Shown piece after piece: positions 8,701 to 16,480 of a stretch of DNA of 64,000 nt (position 1 is its first letter; every line of letters begins with the position of its first letter). The translations under genes and the position numbers were made by a program. Source of the DNA: JAACEU01 sp043816165 (GTDB lineage: Bacteria; Patescibacteriota; Gracilibacteria; UBA1369; LOWO2-01-FULL-3); NCBI GenBank assembly GCA_043816165.1, contig JBDRIE010000027.1, positions 34,343-98,342 of the forward strand, read 5' to 3'. Under the pieces are notes generated by a model. That model was given only the letters and a program-made list of their open reading frames with translations, was not told where the DNA came from and did not search any database.

Positions 8701-10254
8701 GAAAAAGAATTCGAAACCCAGAAACTCAGACCAAATCCGAAAGAATTCTATTCAAAAATCAGAGACGCATATAATGACAAGGAATTTTTCAAAAAATATG
8801 AAAAAATTACGAATGATCCGGACAAAATTTCTCAATTATTAAAAGAAAAATTCCCTAACTTCAACGAAAGAGAATTCACAACAGCGGAAAATTATCTTAG
8901 AAACCTGTGGTTCGTAACAGCCTACAGAGCAAAAGGTTACCTATTTAGATTAGGAAAACTGGGAGTCGACAAGCCTCTAAGAAAAAAACTGGTAAAAGCA
9001 GGCTTTTGGGCAATCAGCAGACTGGATGGAGTATCCGCAAACGAAATTGTTAAAAAATCAAAAGGACAAATCACTCAGGAAGAAGCCCAAAAAATCATCA
9101 CAGCGGTTAAACAGTACAAAGAAAGACCAATGAAATCAAAAGAAATATTCAAAAAGAACAAAGAACTGGTAAAACGAATTCGAAGATTCAAAAAATGGGT
9201 TACAGACAAATACATCCAGGAATTCTCGGACAAAATAGACAAAATCGACTGGGGAAAAGGCGAAAAACCTGATGCAAAAACCCTGGTTAACGTCTTTATG
9301 ATGGGAATTTTCGATACACTTATCGCGAAACTACTGGACAAAGAAAATCCATTAGACTTCCGAAACGTCAAACTCGAAGAAATTCCTCAGGGCTCTACCC
9401 TGCTCTCAGGATCCAGAATCCACAAAGCTGGAAAAGAAGTCAGAGCGTTCACAAACACAGTTTCATACGAAGGAACGAAAAAAGGCGCAACACAAGTACA
9501 CGGATATGGATTCCTAAAAGGATATGGAATAACATACAGTCTTGACAGTAAAATAAAAGAACACAAACAGATCGCGAAAATCCTGCTCGAAACAGCAAGT
9601 CCTATACCAAAAGACAATACAGAACTTCTAAAATCTTCATTCGCCCTAAAAATTCTGGGACTTGGAGCATACAGATTCATAGCAGGCGGAGAAAATTACA
9701 AAGCAATGATAGAAATTGTAAAAAATCCCGATCTCGCAACAAGCAAGGAACAAAAATATGTCAAAGCAATGAAACAATTCAGAGAATTAGTCGAAGCGAT
9801 CCGTGCAAAACAAATTGAAGGAGAACCTTACGTTCAAAAAGTCGGAAAATACACAATCACAATCGACATGAGTGCAACAACCGTAAAATCCGGCGCATTC
9901 TCAAAATGTACAAACGCCTCCTTCTACGTCTACGAAGGCGGAAAAGCCAAAGTCGAGGGACAAAGAAAACGAAGAAAGACCAAAGTCATCGGCGCAAGAA
10001 CAGAATCCGTCCAGGTTTCAAAATCAAGAACCGACATTGCAAGCATAAGCTTCAGCATCGCCGGCGGATTCACACACAAATTTTCGAAGAAACCGAAAGA
10101 AGACGGTAAACACCACGAAGGTGGACCAAGTGAACCGCCTCCGGAAGAAGGGAAAGAGCAAGGAGGAGGACCAGCTATTACAGAGTCTGCTGGAGGAAGA
10201 CGAGTAACTACAAGCGGACAAGGTTCCCTAGGGGGAAGCCCATCAGGACATTAA
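2773..10254 (+). CDS. Giant protein of unknown function, 2493 residues, with duplicated modules, a Gly-rich beta region and a glycine zipper
   Basis: I recognise no family. There is no signal peptide. Residues about 60-400 are a helix-rich solenoid-like region. Lysine/proline/alanine-rich linkers lie near 530-560 and 695-740. A module of about 135 residues occurs twice, near 560-700 and 870-1005. Both copies share the pattern I-x-NLK-x-x-G-x-x-I-x-LP-x-G, then LKE-x-GQ-x-(I/L)K and a later WD-x-N. Residues about 1450-1555 are a run of alternating glycine/hydrophobic strands (SLLIGGG, LSFGIGLNIRV, LNLGLSAGVGLDW) that resembles beta-barrel or amyloid-like segments. Near 1647-1672 is a hydrophobic glycine zipper (AGTIAGGPVGAIVGAIAG) of a kind seen in membrane-inserting proteins. 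The end is Gly/Pro/Glu-rich. The next gene, 37 bp downstream, encodes a secreted giant protein. A surface, scaffold or pore-forming role is speculation. Confidence 0.85.
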   Translation: MNIRKLLNSLFQEKRLLQINREPGPSGAPATAPKPKLNTPQKLEAEKQKLRGVTAKQRQQIEPERGVKNPKEDAVDKYLDTLDDKKFDAILRTGSVMVQVGSREEVLDTSAFSTEQVDKIVAFAVKTTKNLKAFLDDLSTQSINKKIRIEKLSDKSRTALINATKDKPTELKPLFEKLLSASVSADQTIATVEKNFQSDKTLVNSMIEIILSKKDFIQKLSPTSIATFLNVTTDKETFNKIFNKLDNRKLSLLLFTQLKPELKINIFLSLTNGLEELVDEVALENLVLFVYANPNQLNLLIPRLIENPKIIEKIGLAGCIKLVVETFGKPGQENLQKQLLANISGANKLSIYNIKSIPVAIRMAIYESFNVDMKKGLKKPKTADQLRTENQNLLKKEKTDYLKKYKTGEQKIASVPGFSIVGRDIKFGIKGVDRSFKKSARFLNELAKPEYDSAIKVKLACYRELLRIITADNSIKTNRHKLKGDWKGSNTELQASLTKYSEMITKLDKGGQAPDKRTMSGKVTITPPAAAPVKAGVQPGTQPANAKKGPAEKLKPQQIHERILANLKEQGIRIILPTGTKLPLLKATEAFDGLRRPTLKIQRAVMDAKDLGELSKVLKENGQKIKNYVEKVLKLNGVKIEITVNVTKKLNGKETKISKTIVWDQNNPENGGFVKVGAEWLLGKKGKTTYKSSAELLLALTGGAPTKPEPSAPTEKPKMAKGSVSKKPSKAPVAPAQKPKEIIAPTEKEAITKTIEKIQSVATSLGKSTDKSLGETLGIDAGRKITISTTPEGSGMYPIYIDGQKSNYIVGIFTVPAQAPNTGFKSLFSVRRKDQSTVDTFTSGDEQGVKDELTNAIKSVSNRQELTPEKRKKAIENLKTRGLNIVLPQGNVIGSLTVGQFKVLSDTLTKVQTTITEGTNVHQIIKKLKEVGQRLKSFSKPNFQDKGKFEFSIGGKVLTWDPNVSAANGFGVMAKGMKWATEKAFTKSALVAKITEFKKAQLTPHQFKIFQNQNEIREIEIKRENAGEKRLERYKQNYKTLAGKKFMIDKQIGDLDGDQIGILWPRFTGYKRVNAILGKSPFNVKERLQARTGAKLIAGENFTNLNDRIDFEDVFNHLKNSPALRGKSIIPTEYLKNYKTFIKKVDELTKSKKDPELLEAMFKDVLAPAFELMEAMSKLRFTAVSDEEHKHLKEVYYSGGERFKDPMEIAKDSIPQNQMNIVKGLQTLLGYSEKSAGSWKKFLGWLGGGKSEMYLADMDGNSFKVDEGMFQRYFSPKAALFMLLEKNGLYTIENGKKKLNGPAILKEVNNMLKRGYIAQALNRLTPKGQKPNKEQYLQAVKKIENGLPQYQITSFNDIANLKGTHKMAFQLGFVSMQTERMENQVRKGLDAKIDAGMALKGKDPSKVTEGERVILRKLIRGGLSEKVVAEVHSSLLFAGYMHFNSKGEFQGAGIGKSIKLSDGSSLLIGGGATKQGLSFGIGLNIRVTKLEGGQIDFNTVISVSGVAAGFSASHDVGKGVQASWFAGVGMSWTNMLNLGLSAGVGLDWDQAFVNLSKERSRKKVEKETGWGKTIKEWAGKSPSEKMQTLRKLPQWQVIENLMARFPKHMTQANLLRAYNMHFENLNAKMTQGAENLVPLIPVGINTGAILAGTIAGGPVGAIVGAIAGIKFRLGTVAVFIPKPSETQRILSLASSNRVEAKIRAKLKLLAEQLKEGTIQNVKFTETTGVVFNRPGSKLGKGLRIGKRQVARLNNFKTTVTGIEINNDALKEAEVQLQKTADGRIELKIQNLYNSENVADKDLELHIDPTLKKLGVIVEKGRIFLEGDIDNLIITRERFMFSHQQESGRPSIRDVITIRQSSSFEGKQKVTREWLMKNEGSFVEILAGHKDFGVQDGYSAETTKHLNIMTMHAGVKNLQGWLKDSYIKKLYANRPDIFKPGGEKLIKAAIEANKNLDKIKNDIIGKGGMHEALKVQTEKEFETQKLRPNPKEFYSKIRDAYNDKEFFKKYEKITNDPDKISQLLKEKFPNFNEREFTTAENYLRNLWFVTAYRAKGYLFRLGKLGVDKPLRKKLVKAGFWAISRLDGVSANEIVKKSKGQITQEEAQKIITAVKQYKERPMKSKEIFKKNKELVKRIRRFKKWVTDKYIQEFSDKIDKIDWGKGEKPDAKTLVNVFMMGIFDTLIAKLLDKENPLDFRNVKLEEIPQGSTLLSGSRIHKAGKEVRAFTNTVSYEGTKKGATQVHGYGFLKGYGITYSLDSKIKEHKQIAKILLETASPIPKDNTELLKSSFALKILGLGAYRFIAGGENYKAMIEIVKNPDLATSKEQKYVKAMKQFRELVEAIRAKQIEGEPYVQKVGKYTITIDMSATTVKSGAFSKCTNASFYVYEGGKAKVEGQRKRRKTKVIGARTESVQVSKSRTDIASISFSIAGGFTHKFSKKPKEDGKHHEGGPSEPPPEEGKEQGGGPAITESAGGRRVTTSGQGSLGGSPSGH

Positions 10255-10269
10255 AAATAAAATTTAAAA

Positions 10270-10275
10270 TATAAT
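10270..10275 (+). promoter_or_regulatory. Possible -10 box before the second giant gene
   Basis: TATAAT lies 16 nt before the ATG within an AT-only gap. The only -35 candidate (AGGACA at 10245-10250) is weak and 19 bp away, so this may be chance and the gene may simply be read through from the first giant gene. Confidence 0.25.
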
Positions 10276-10291
10276 AATAAAAAAAATAAAC

Positions 10292-13200
10292 ATGAAAAAC
10301 ACAAAATCACTAATCGTTGGACTTATATGTTCAGTCCTGATTACCACAACCGCTTTGGCAGTAACGATTCCTAACGAATCCAGGTTCTTCCCTGAAAGAG
10401 AAGGAGTACCTTACGTTCACGGAGAACAAGGATTCCCCTATCCAACATTTAACAATTTCATCAACAATCCAAACATCTTATCTGGTGGAAGAGCAGGAGA
10501 TGAAAGGCAATTCTTGGTTGGAAAACATTGTGTAGGAGGAGTTGCCGGATGTCCAGGAGAACTATATTTCAACACCCTAACACAACCATTACAAGAAGGT
10601 GACGTAGTACGATTCGAATTGTATTTCCACAACAACGCAGAAGATCCATATGATGGAGGTAGTGTTGGAAGTCCAAATGCAGAAGATGTACGAGTTGGAG
10701 TCCAATTCAACGACATTGTAGATCCCGTATACGACGACTTACTAAGACCAAAAGGATTTATTTACGCAGACAACAACCAATACTTAGTCGATCCAGATGA
10801 TAAAGATAATGTGACGGTAAATCAAAGCACAGGAAAAATCAGTTCAAACCACGAACTGTTTAGAGATGCAAATACAAATTCCGTTATAAGATATGCATAC
10901 GATGACATGCAAACATTCATTGCAGAATATGGAATGTATTTGGAACCGGTTGAAGGAAGCACTTGGTTAACAATGCTGCTTGACGATGGTAATAGTGTTT
11001 ATTTTGACGGACCAATTACCGGACCTACAAACCTTACATTTGAAACTGTAGATCCTAATACAGTCACTTTACTCGCTACTCCAGGTATTGATTCTAATAA
11101 AATCTTTCTAGATTTCGAAGAACTACCCGGATGTTTCAGATACAGTGGTTTCGTTTATTTTGACGCAATAGTTAAAGTAGAAGAACCCATCTGTGATGAA
11201 CTTCTCGTTGATCATCCGGAAACAATTTATGAAGGAACGCATTCAAGATTCAATTCATCAGCTTTAAATACTGATGGAGACAATTTTGAAAGCGATATTA
11301 TTTATTGGGTAGATGAAGGATATGGAACACTATCTTTGAATCCACCAACAGACGTTCCTGCAAACCCTTCAGATTATATATTTGAAAGAGTTTTTAATTT
11401 ATTGCCAATCAACCCAATACAGGTACAACTGTTTACATTTAAAGAAGTTATAAACAAGATCGCAGAAACAGGAATCCTTGATAGGCTATTTGGAAATGTT
11501 GCTCACGCGATAACCTTAGAACCGGCAATTGATCCGGGTGAATTGTTTGGAGGACAAGACCCAGAAATATTCTTCAATCTTCCTGATATTACACAACTTA
11601 CAGTTCCTCAAGGAACGCCGGTCTATCTGACAGCTACAAACCCTGGAATACATGGTGTTTTCCACGCAAAAACAGTAGACTCAGAAGTCGCAACTTGCGC
11701 CAGAGACTTTGATATCCTCCCATATAGAGTTTGTGAGGAAATTCTTGTAGATCATCACGAAACAATCGCAGATGACGGAACACTTTCACAATTCGCAGCC
11801 GTATCGCTAAACCCGGCTGAAGATATTTTCTACGGAAAAATCACATATTCTGTAGATCCGGGATATGGACAATTCTTCGAAACAAAACCAACCGGATATG
11901 ACGACAACACTTCACAATACATCGTAGAAATTCCGGCAGGAACATTCCCTGCACCAGTCCCACAAGGAGGATGGTGTAGTGACGTTGGAAGCCAAAACAG
12001 TCCTGGTGGTTCTATTGATCCCGGTGTATTCATTCTTCCGGAAGGACAAATAGCTCCGGAAATTATGGGAGATTGGTTCTGGGAAGGAATCGATCCTGGA
12101 ATCCTTGGAGGATGGGCTGAACAAAATGAAGGTCTATTCCTCGATCCGGGTGTAATGCTTGAAGGTGGAATAATGGAAATGGGAGGTGAAATAATGGAAA
12201 TGGGAGCAATCCAAGGATTCAACTCTGTCCTTCACGCAGCCAATGCTGAAGCAATCGATCCATATACAATCAACGTTAGTCCCGGACAAACAGTATGGTT
12301 CTTACCTGCTCAACCCGGCGTAGATGTAATCCACGTATCTACAAACTGTACTAACTCTACAGAATGTGGCCGTGACTTTAGCATCGAACCAGTAGTAGAA
12401 AACGCTTGTGCCTCTCTCGAAATCATCTCTTCAACACAACCATTAGAATTATCAAACACATTAACAACAAACCTAATAGTCGTAAGTACAGATCTAAACG
12501 GAGATCCACTGCCAAACAACACTCAATTACAATGGACAACCGATACCGGAGCAACATTTAGCTATGCTCAAGTATCAAGTCTAAACAGTATTATCGCAGA
12601 ACTAATAGAAATAATTACTGCAAACAATTTTCAGACAACCGGAACAATCACAGTTGAAATGGCAGACATAAATGATCCGCTTTATTCAGCTATTTGTACA
12701 GACTCTATTCCAGTTTCCGAACTATTAATTTGTACAGATATTACAGTCCAAGACAGTGGTGTAACTTTAGTGGAATTAAATCCGGGAGAACTTTATGAAC
12801 TAACAGCAGACGCTGCTTACTCAGGAACTCCTGCATCAGAAGAAGTCACTTACACTTCAACTCAAGGATTATTCCTTGGACCGGTTTCAACCAATCCATT
12901 GATCAGATTAGCAACAAGAACACTGGTAAATGACATCCTAGCCGGAACAATTTCATCTAACTGGATAAATGAACCAATCCCAGCTTCACTATTAGCTCAG
13001 TTATCACAATCAATCACAGTAAACGATGGAGAACTTGTATTCTTCGTTACATTCACAGATGCAACAGGAACGGACGCCCTAACAGTTCAAGCCACAAACA
13101 GAGGTGAAGCCGCCTGTGTAAAATCATACGACATGGCAGTTCAAGACCAACCTTGTGAAAGCATTGAAGTTACATATTCCCCTACTCCATTCAATCCTGA

Positions 13201-15385
13201 AGTTGGAACAATCATCGTTGTTCAACCGGGAATATATGGAGACTGGGCGGGAGAATTCACATTCTCAGCACCAAACGGAACATTCTCAGTTCCTGGTGGA
13301 GCTCCGAAACTAAACTTCACACAAACTGAAGCGGCTGGAGGAATAACTTACATTCCCGATGCAAACCCTACAGACGCTGATGAAATCACAATCACAGCAA
13401 CAGGCCCACTAAACGGTGGCGGTGTTTGTAACTATGTTATAAGCCCAAATCCGGAAGACGTTGAATGTCTTGATCTTTCAATCGTTCAACCGGCCGGAAT
13501 ATGGGACGAAGATGATTTCACAGACAATGACGAACAAAGATTTAGAATCGAAGTAGAAACAGATCCGGCTGGATTTGAAGATACTTTGACTTATAGATGG
13601 GAAGAAGACGAAAACTCTTCTGCTTCATTCAGATATTCGACAACAGATCATACAAGCTCAAACCCATTAATCAACTACCTCGAAGACATCAACACAAACG
13701 ATGATGCTTCAGTTACAGTTTATGCAGTTGATGAAAATGGAGATCCAATCGCGGCTTGTCGTGATACAGCAAATTTCAACGTTGATGACGACAACCCAGG
13801 GATCGACAAGGTAGTTTACGACCCTATCTCAAGAGATTGGGAAAACGTAGTTAACTACGGAGGAAGAGACGATGATGGAGACTTCATCGATCCAAAATAC
13901 GAATGGATAACTTATCTATCTGTATTCGATCCGGACGGTGTCTCAGAAGCACAACTTTGGGAAGATGAATTGGATGATGGAAATATCGAATCAGCAAACT
14001 TAGGTTCTGCCGGTGGAGAACTATTATTCCAAGGAATGATTATCGCAGTTGAAGACAACAACGGCGACCAATACGTCATTTACCAAGATGCCGGATTCGA
14101 AACCGGTAGATTTAGAAATGAAGATGATATTCTGGACACTGACCTGGAAGACTTCGAAGATTTTGATGAAGATGATCTTGAGGATAAATACGACTGTGAC
14201 ACAGGCTCAGAAAATGATCGTGTTTGTATCGAAGATTATGAGGACGCATTGATCAATTTCCAAAGAGGAGATCATGTAGAATTCCAAAATATGGAAGACA
14301 CAAAATACATGTACGTTTTCTATCAAATGGAAAACAGAACAGAAATTGATGAAGAATTCTGTAAAACAATGATCGAAGACTTCGGAACATGTGGTGAAGA
14401 ATTTGAAAATGAAATCAATTTCGAAACTCCGGAAGGTCACGAAGGCAAAGACAACGCAAAAGTCGTAGTTGTCTGTCCATATATTCTTGTTCGTGAAGGT
14501 GGAGACATTTTCTTCCACGACGCAATCGATACAGGTATTGATGTAAGCGCTTGTTATGAAGTTGAAGGTGGCGAAGGTGGAACCTACAGACCTACAAAAG
14601 AAGATGACGGAGATGTAGTAAGTACTGGTCAAGGAGAAGCAGAAGGAGAAGTAACTCTTATAGCACCTTCTCACGACCTTTGTAAGATCAGTAATACGGA
14701 AGAATCAGACCTTGAAGCTTACAGAAATATATTCAAAAACTTCTCAAGTTCTGTCTGTGAAATGGAAACAGAAGTTGCTGAACAATGGAAAGAAGTACAC
14801 ATCAACAACGCAATCAAAGCCAACATCGAAAAACTGGCAAGATTCGGAGTACAAAATACCATTACAAATGAAATCCACAATATTACAACACTTCAAAACG
14901 GTGTTCACATCACAACAGGCGACCTGACAATCGATTCTCGATTCGACGTTCCTGCCGGCGCAAGAACATACATCGTTCAAGGTGCAGATCTAATCATCAA
15001 CGCAAATGTACTATACAACGATAATGCTGCAGGAGTCGATATCACTAAACCAACTACAATCCCTTCAGTCGCATTCGTGGTAATCGACGGTAATATCATC
15101 ATCGATGGTGACGTAACTCACTTAGACGGTATCTATATGGCTGTAGACACAGAAGGTGATGAAGATGGAATGATCACAGCAACCGAAGTAAGTTACAAAC
15201 TACTTACTATCCAAGGAAGCTTGGTCGGAGACATCTACGAACTTTACAAAAACAGAAAAGGAGTAGGTGACCCACTAAAAGACGAAAGTTCAATCACGGT
15301 TAAATACGATCAAAGAATCCTATTGAACACAGCACCCGGACTCAACGAATTGATCGATATTAGTCAGCTGGAAGTAGCCAACTAA
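10292..15385 (+). CDS. Giant secreted protein with about six tandem Cys-bounded Ig-like modules
   Basis: 1697 residues. Residues 1-23 form a Sec signal peptide (lysine at the start, hydrophobic core, cleavage near TALA-V). From about residue 300 to 1165 six beta-sandwich-like modules follow one another. Each begins with Cys-x-x-(I/L)-x-(V/I), for example CDELLVDHPETI, CEEILVDHHETI and CESIEVTYSP. Each closes with a Cys shortly before the next, as in TCARDFDILPYRVC and ECGRDFSIEPVVENAC, so disulfides are likely. Modules 1 and 2 carry long inserts rich in DPG and in Gly/Met. Residues about 1170-1460 are very acidic with Asp/Glu runs, possibly calcium-binding. The last 200 residues look like a right-handed beta-helix (VVIDGNIIIDGDV, LTIQGSLVGDIYEL). 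It looks like a secreted adhesin or surface fibre. No known family name is claimed. Confidence 0.85.
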   Translation: MKNTKSLIVGLICSVLITTTALAVTIPNESRFFPEREGVPYVHGEQGFPYPTFNNFINNPNILSGGRAGDERQFLVGKHCVGGVAGCPGELYFNTLTQPLQEGDVVRFELYFHNNAEDPYDGGSVGSPNAEDVRVGVQFNDIVDPVYDDLLRPKGFIYADNNQYLVDPDDKDNVTVNQSTGKISSNHELFRDANTNSVIRYAYDDMQTFIAEYGMYLEPVEGSTWLTMLLDDGNSVYFDGPITGPTNLTFETVDPNTVTLLATPGIDSNKIFLDFEELPGCFRYSGFVYFDAIVKVEEPICDELLVDHPETIYEGTHSRFNSSALNTDGDNFESDIIYWVDEGYGTLSLNPPTDVPANPSDYIFERVFNLLPINPIQVQLFTFKEVINKIAETGILDRLFGNVAHAITLEPAIDPGELFGGQDPEIFFNLPDITQLTVPQGTPVYLTATNPGIHGVFHAKTVDSEVATCARDFDILPYRVCEEILVDHHETIADDGTLSQFAAVSLNPAEDIFYGKITYSVDPGYGQFFETKPTGYDDNTSQYIVEIPAGTFPAPVPQGGWCSDVGSQNSPGGSIDPGVFILPEGQIAPEIMGDWFWEGIDPGILGGWAEQNEGLFLDPGVMLEGGIMEMGGEIMEMGAIQGFNSVLHAANAEAIDPYTINVSPGQTVWFLPAQPGVDVIHVSTNCTNSTECGRDFSIEPVVENACASLEIISSTQPLELSNTLTTNLIVVSTDLNGDPLPNNTQLQWTTDTGATFSYAQVSSLNSIIAELIEIITANNFQTTGTITVEMADINDPLYSAICTDSIPVSELLICTDITVQDSGVTLVELNPGELYELTADAAYSGTPASEEVTYTSTQGLFLGPVSTNPLIRLATRTLVNDILAGTISSNWINEPIPASLLAQLSQSITVNDGELVFFVTFTDATGTDALTVQATNRGEAACVKSYDMAVQDQPCESIEVTYSPTPFNPEVGTIIVVQPGIYGDWAGEFTFSAPNGTFSVPGGAPKLNFTQTEAAGGITYIPDANPTDADEITITATGPLNGGGVCNYVISPNPEDVECLDLSIVQPAGIWDEDDFTDNDEQRFRIEVETDPAGFEDTLTYRWEEDENSSASFRYSTTDHTSSNPLINYLEDINTNDDASVTVYAVDENGDPIAACRDTANFNVDDDNPGIDKVVYDPISRDWENVVNYGGRDDDGDFIDPKYEWITYLSVFDPDGVSEAQLWEDELDDGNIESANLGSAGGELLFQGMIIAVEDNNGDQYVIYQDAGFETGRFRNEDDILDTDLEDFEDFDEDDLEDKYDCDTGSENDRVCIEDYEDALINFQRGDHVEFQNMEDTKYMYVFYQMENRTEIDEEFCKTMIEDFGTCGEEFENEINFETPEGHEGKDNAKVVVVCPYILVREGGDIFFHDAIDTGIDVSACYEVEGGEGGTYRPTKEDDGDVVSTGQGEAEGEVTLIAPSHDLCKISNTEESDLEAYRNIFKNFSSSVCEMETEVAEQWKEVHINNAIKANIEKLARFGVQNTITNEIHNITTLQNGVHITTGDLTIDSRFDVPAGARTYIVQGADLIINANVLYNDNAAGVDITKPTTIPSVAFVVIDGNIIIDGDVTHLDGIYMAVDTEGDEDGMITATEVSYKLLTIQGSLVGDIYELYKNRKGVGDPLKDESSITVKYDQRILLNTAPGLNELIDISQLEVAN

Positions 15386-15409
15386 ATTCATTGAAAATTA
15401 GGGAAGAAG

Positions 15410-15435
15410 CCCGCCTACTCTCAGGTGGGTTTTTT
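15410..15435 (+). terminator. Rho-independent terminator closing the giant-gene locus
   Basis: CCCGCCT (15410-15416), a 6-nt loop, and AGGTGGG (15423-15429) form a 7-bp stem with one G-U pair, followed directly by six T. It lies 24 bp after the stop of the second giant gene and overlaps the last codons of the convergent HNH gene. Confidence 0.8.
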
Positions 15436-16317
15436 CTTTGCTTGTACTAATTGGTCAATCATATTTTTGATATTAAATTTTTCCGCTTCTTTGCGGACTT
15501 TCCAGCATCTTGGTTCTAATTCCTCATTTTGGATCAATCCCCTATGTGCAAGATCATGGTGAGCCTTGCAGAGTGGCTTAATTTTGTCTGGATTATGCTC
15601 TTTTGAAAGCGCAAATCGATCTATGTGATGAAGCTCTTCTGATTCCCGATAGCATCCTGGGTAAATACATGTTCCATTTGTAGTCTTATGTACATACTGC
15701 CTTATTTTCACTGGCATTGGTCTAGATTCAGTCTTTTTAACTTCAGGTTTTTCCACTTTCAATTTTTCCTCCCGCAACTCCAGATATTCCTTCATCAACT
15801 CATTCCAGCCACTATTCACATTCAATTTCTCCAGCTTTTCCGCTATTTCCAGATCCACTTGCATAATTATGGTTTTCCTTTCTAACTTCTCCCCGGGGAG
15901 AAGTCTTAAGTCTTTTTCAAAATCTGTCAAACCCCCTTCCTCTCTATAATTTTTTATATAAGTCTCTAATGTATGCCTACTCATATTTTCAGCTTTCTCT
16001 GCCCAAAATTTCTGATCTTCTTCTGTTGCAATTGTTGCCACTGGTCTAACTGCACCCAAACCTTTCTCTTCTGCAACTTTTCTCAATGCTGGTTTATCCT
16101 TAATTTTTCTAAAAATTCTCAACGATTCATCCACCTTCCTCTGACTCATTCCTGCCAATTTATACGCATAAACATAAATCGACGAAAACCTTTTTTTCTC
16201 CCAAATCCGATACTTTTCGATCTTTGGCAATAATAGTTCGCATTTTCGCATCCATTTTCTCGCATTCTCCCCATAAAATAAAAACTCCTCATGAAGACCT
16301 TTTTCAAATTTTTCCAT
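15421..16317 (-). CDS. HNH endonuclease-domain protein
   Basis: 298 residues. The C-terminal part (about residues 205-280) has an HNH/zinc motif: CIYPGC, then ELHHIDRF, a conserved Asn in KEHNPDKIKPLC, and CKAHHDLAH. This is the beta-beta-alpha metal fold that cuts DNA. The N-terminal 150 residues are helical and basic (ARKWMRKCELLLPKIEKYR, MSQRKVDESLRIFRKIKDKP, MSRHTLETYIKNYREEGG) and probably bind DNA or a partner. A target cannot be predicted. No methyltransferase or mobile-element gene is nearby, so a restriction or homing role is not supported by context. The stop TGA lies inside the terminator stem of the opposing giant locus. Upstream is TAACT 10 nt before the ATG, a near match to the TAACC signal. 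Confidence 0.75.
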   Translation of the reverse strand: MEKFEKGLHEEFLFYGENARKWMRKCELLLPKIEKYRIWEKKRFSSIYVYAYKLAGMSQRKVDESLRIFRKIKDKPALRKVAEEKGLGAVRPVATIATEEDQKFWAEKAENMSRHTLETYIKNYREEGGLTDFEKDLRLLPGEKLERKTIIMQVDLEIAEKLEKLNVNSGWNELMKEYLELREEKLKVEKPEVKKTESRPMPVKIRQYVHKTTNGTCIYPGCYRESEELHHIDRFALSKEHNPDKIKPLCKAHHDLAHRGLIQNEELEPRCWKVRKEAEKFNIKNMIDQLVQAKKKPT

Positions 16318-16466
16318 GACACAATAAAGTTAAATAATATTTGCGTCATAGAAATGTGCCCCTTACGCCCATATTTTACCGCAAACTTCCCGATTTCCAA
16401 GCACTCCAGCTCGACAAACCACCACGGTGAGGGTATGCTCACCTTCCCCAAAAGAACATTCAAATA

Positions 16467-16472
16467 TATAAT
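16467..16472 (+). promoter_or_regulatory. -10 box of a probably leaderless holA transcript
   Basis: TATAAT ends 8 nt before the holA ATG. I see no convincing -35 box. The upstream 160-bp gap also holds a small inverted repeat (GGTGAG/CTCACC, 16424-16441) without a T-tract. Confidence 0.4.
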
Positions 16473-16480
16473 CGCAATCC

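Noticed and set aside
15421..16317. HNH protein as a homing endonuclease, retron or CRISPR-related nuclease
   Set aside because: No intron, reverse transcriptase, repeat array or methyltransferase is nearby.
16424..16441. GGTGAG/CTCACC hairpin upstream of holA as a terminator
   Set aside because: No T-tract on either side; it may be chance.
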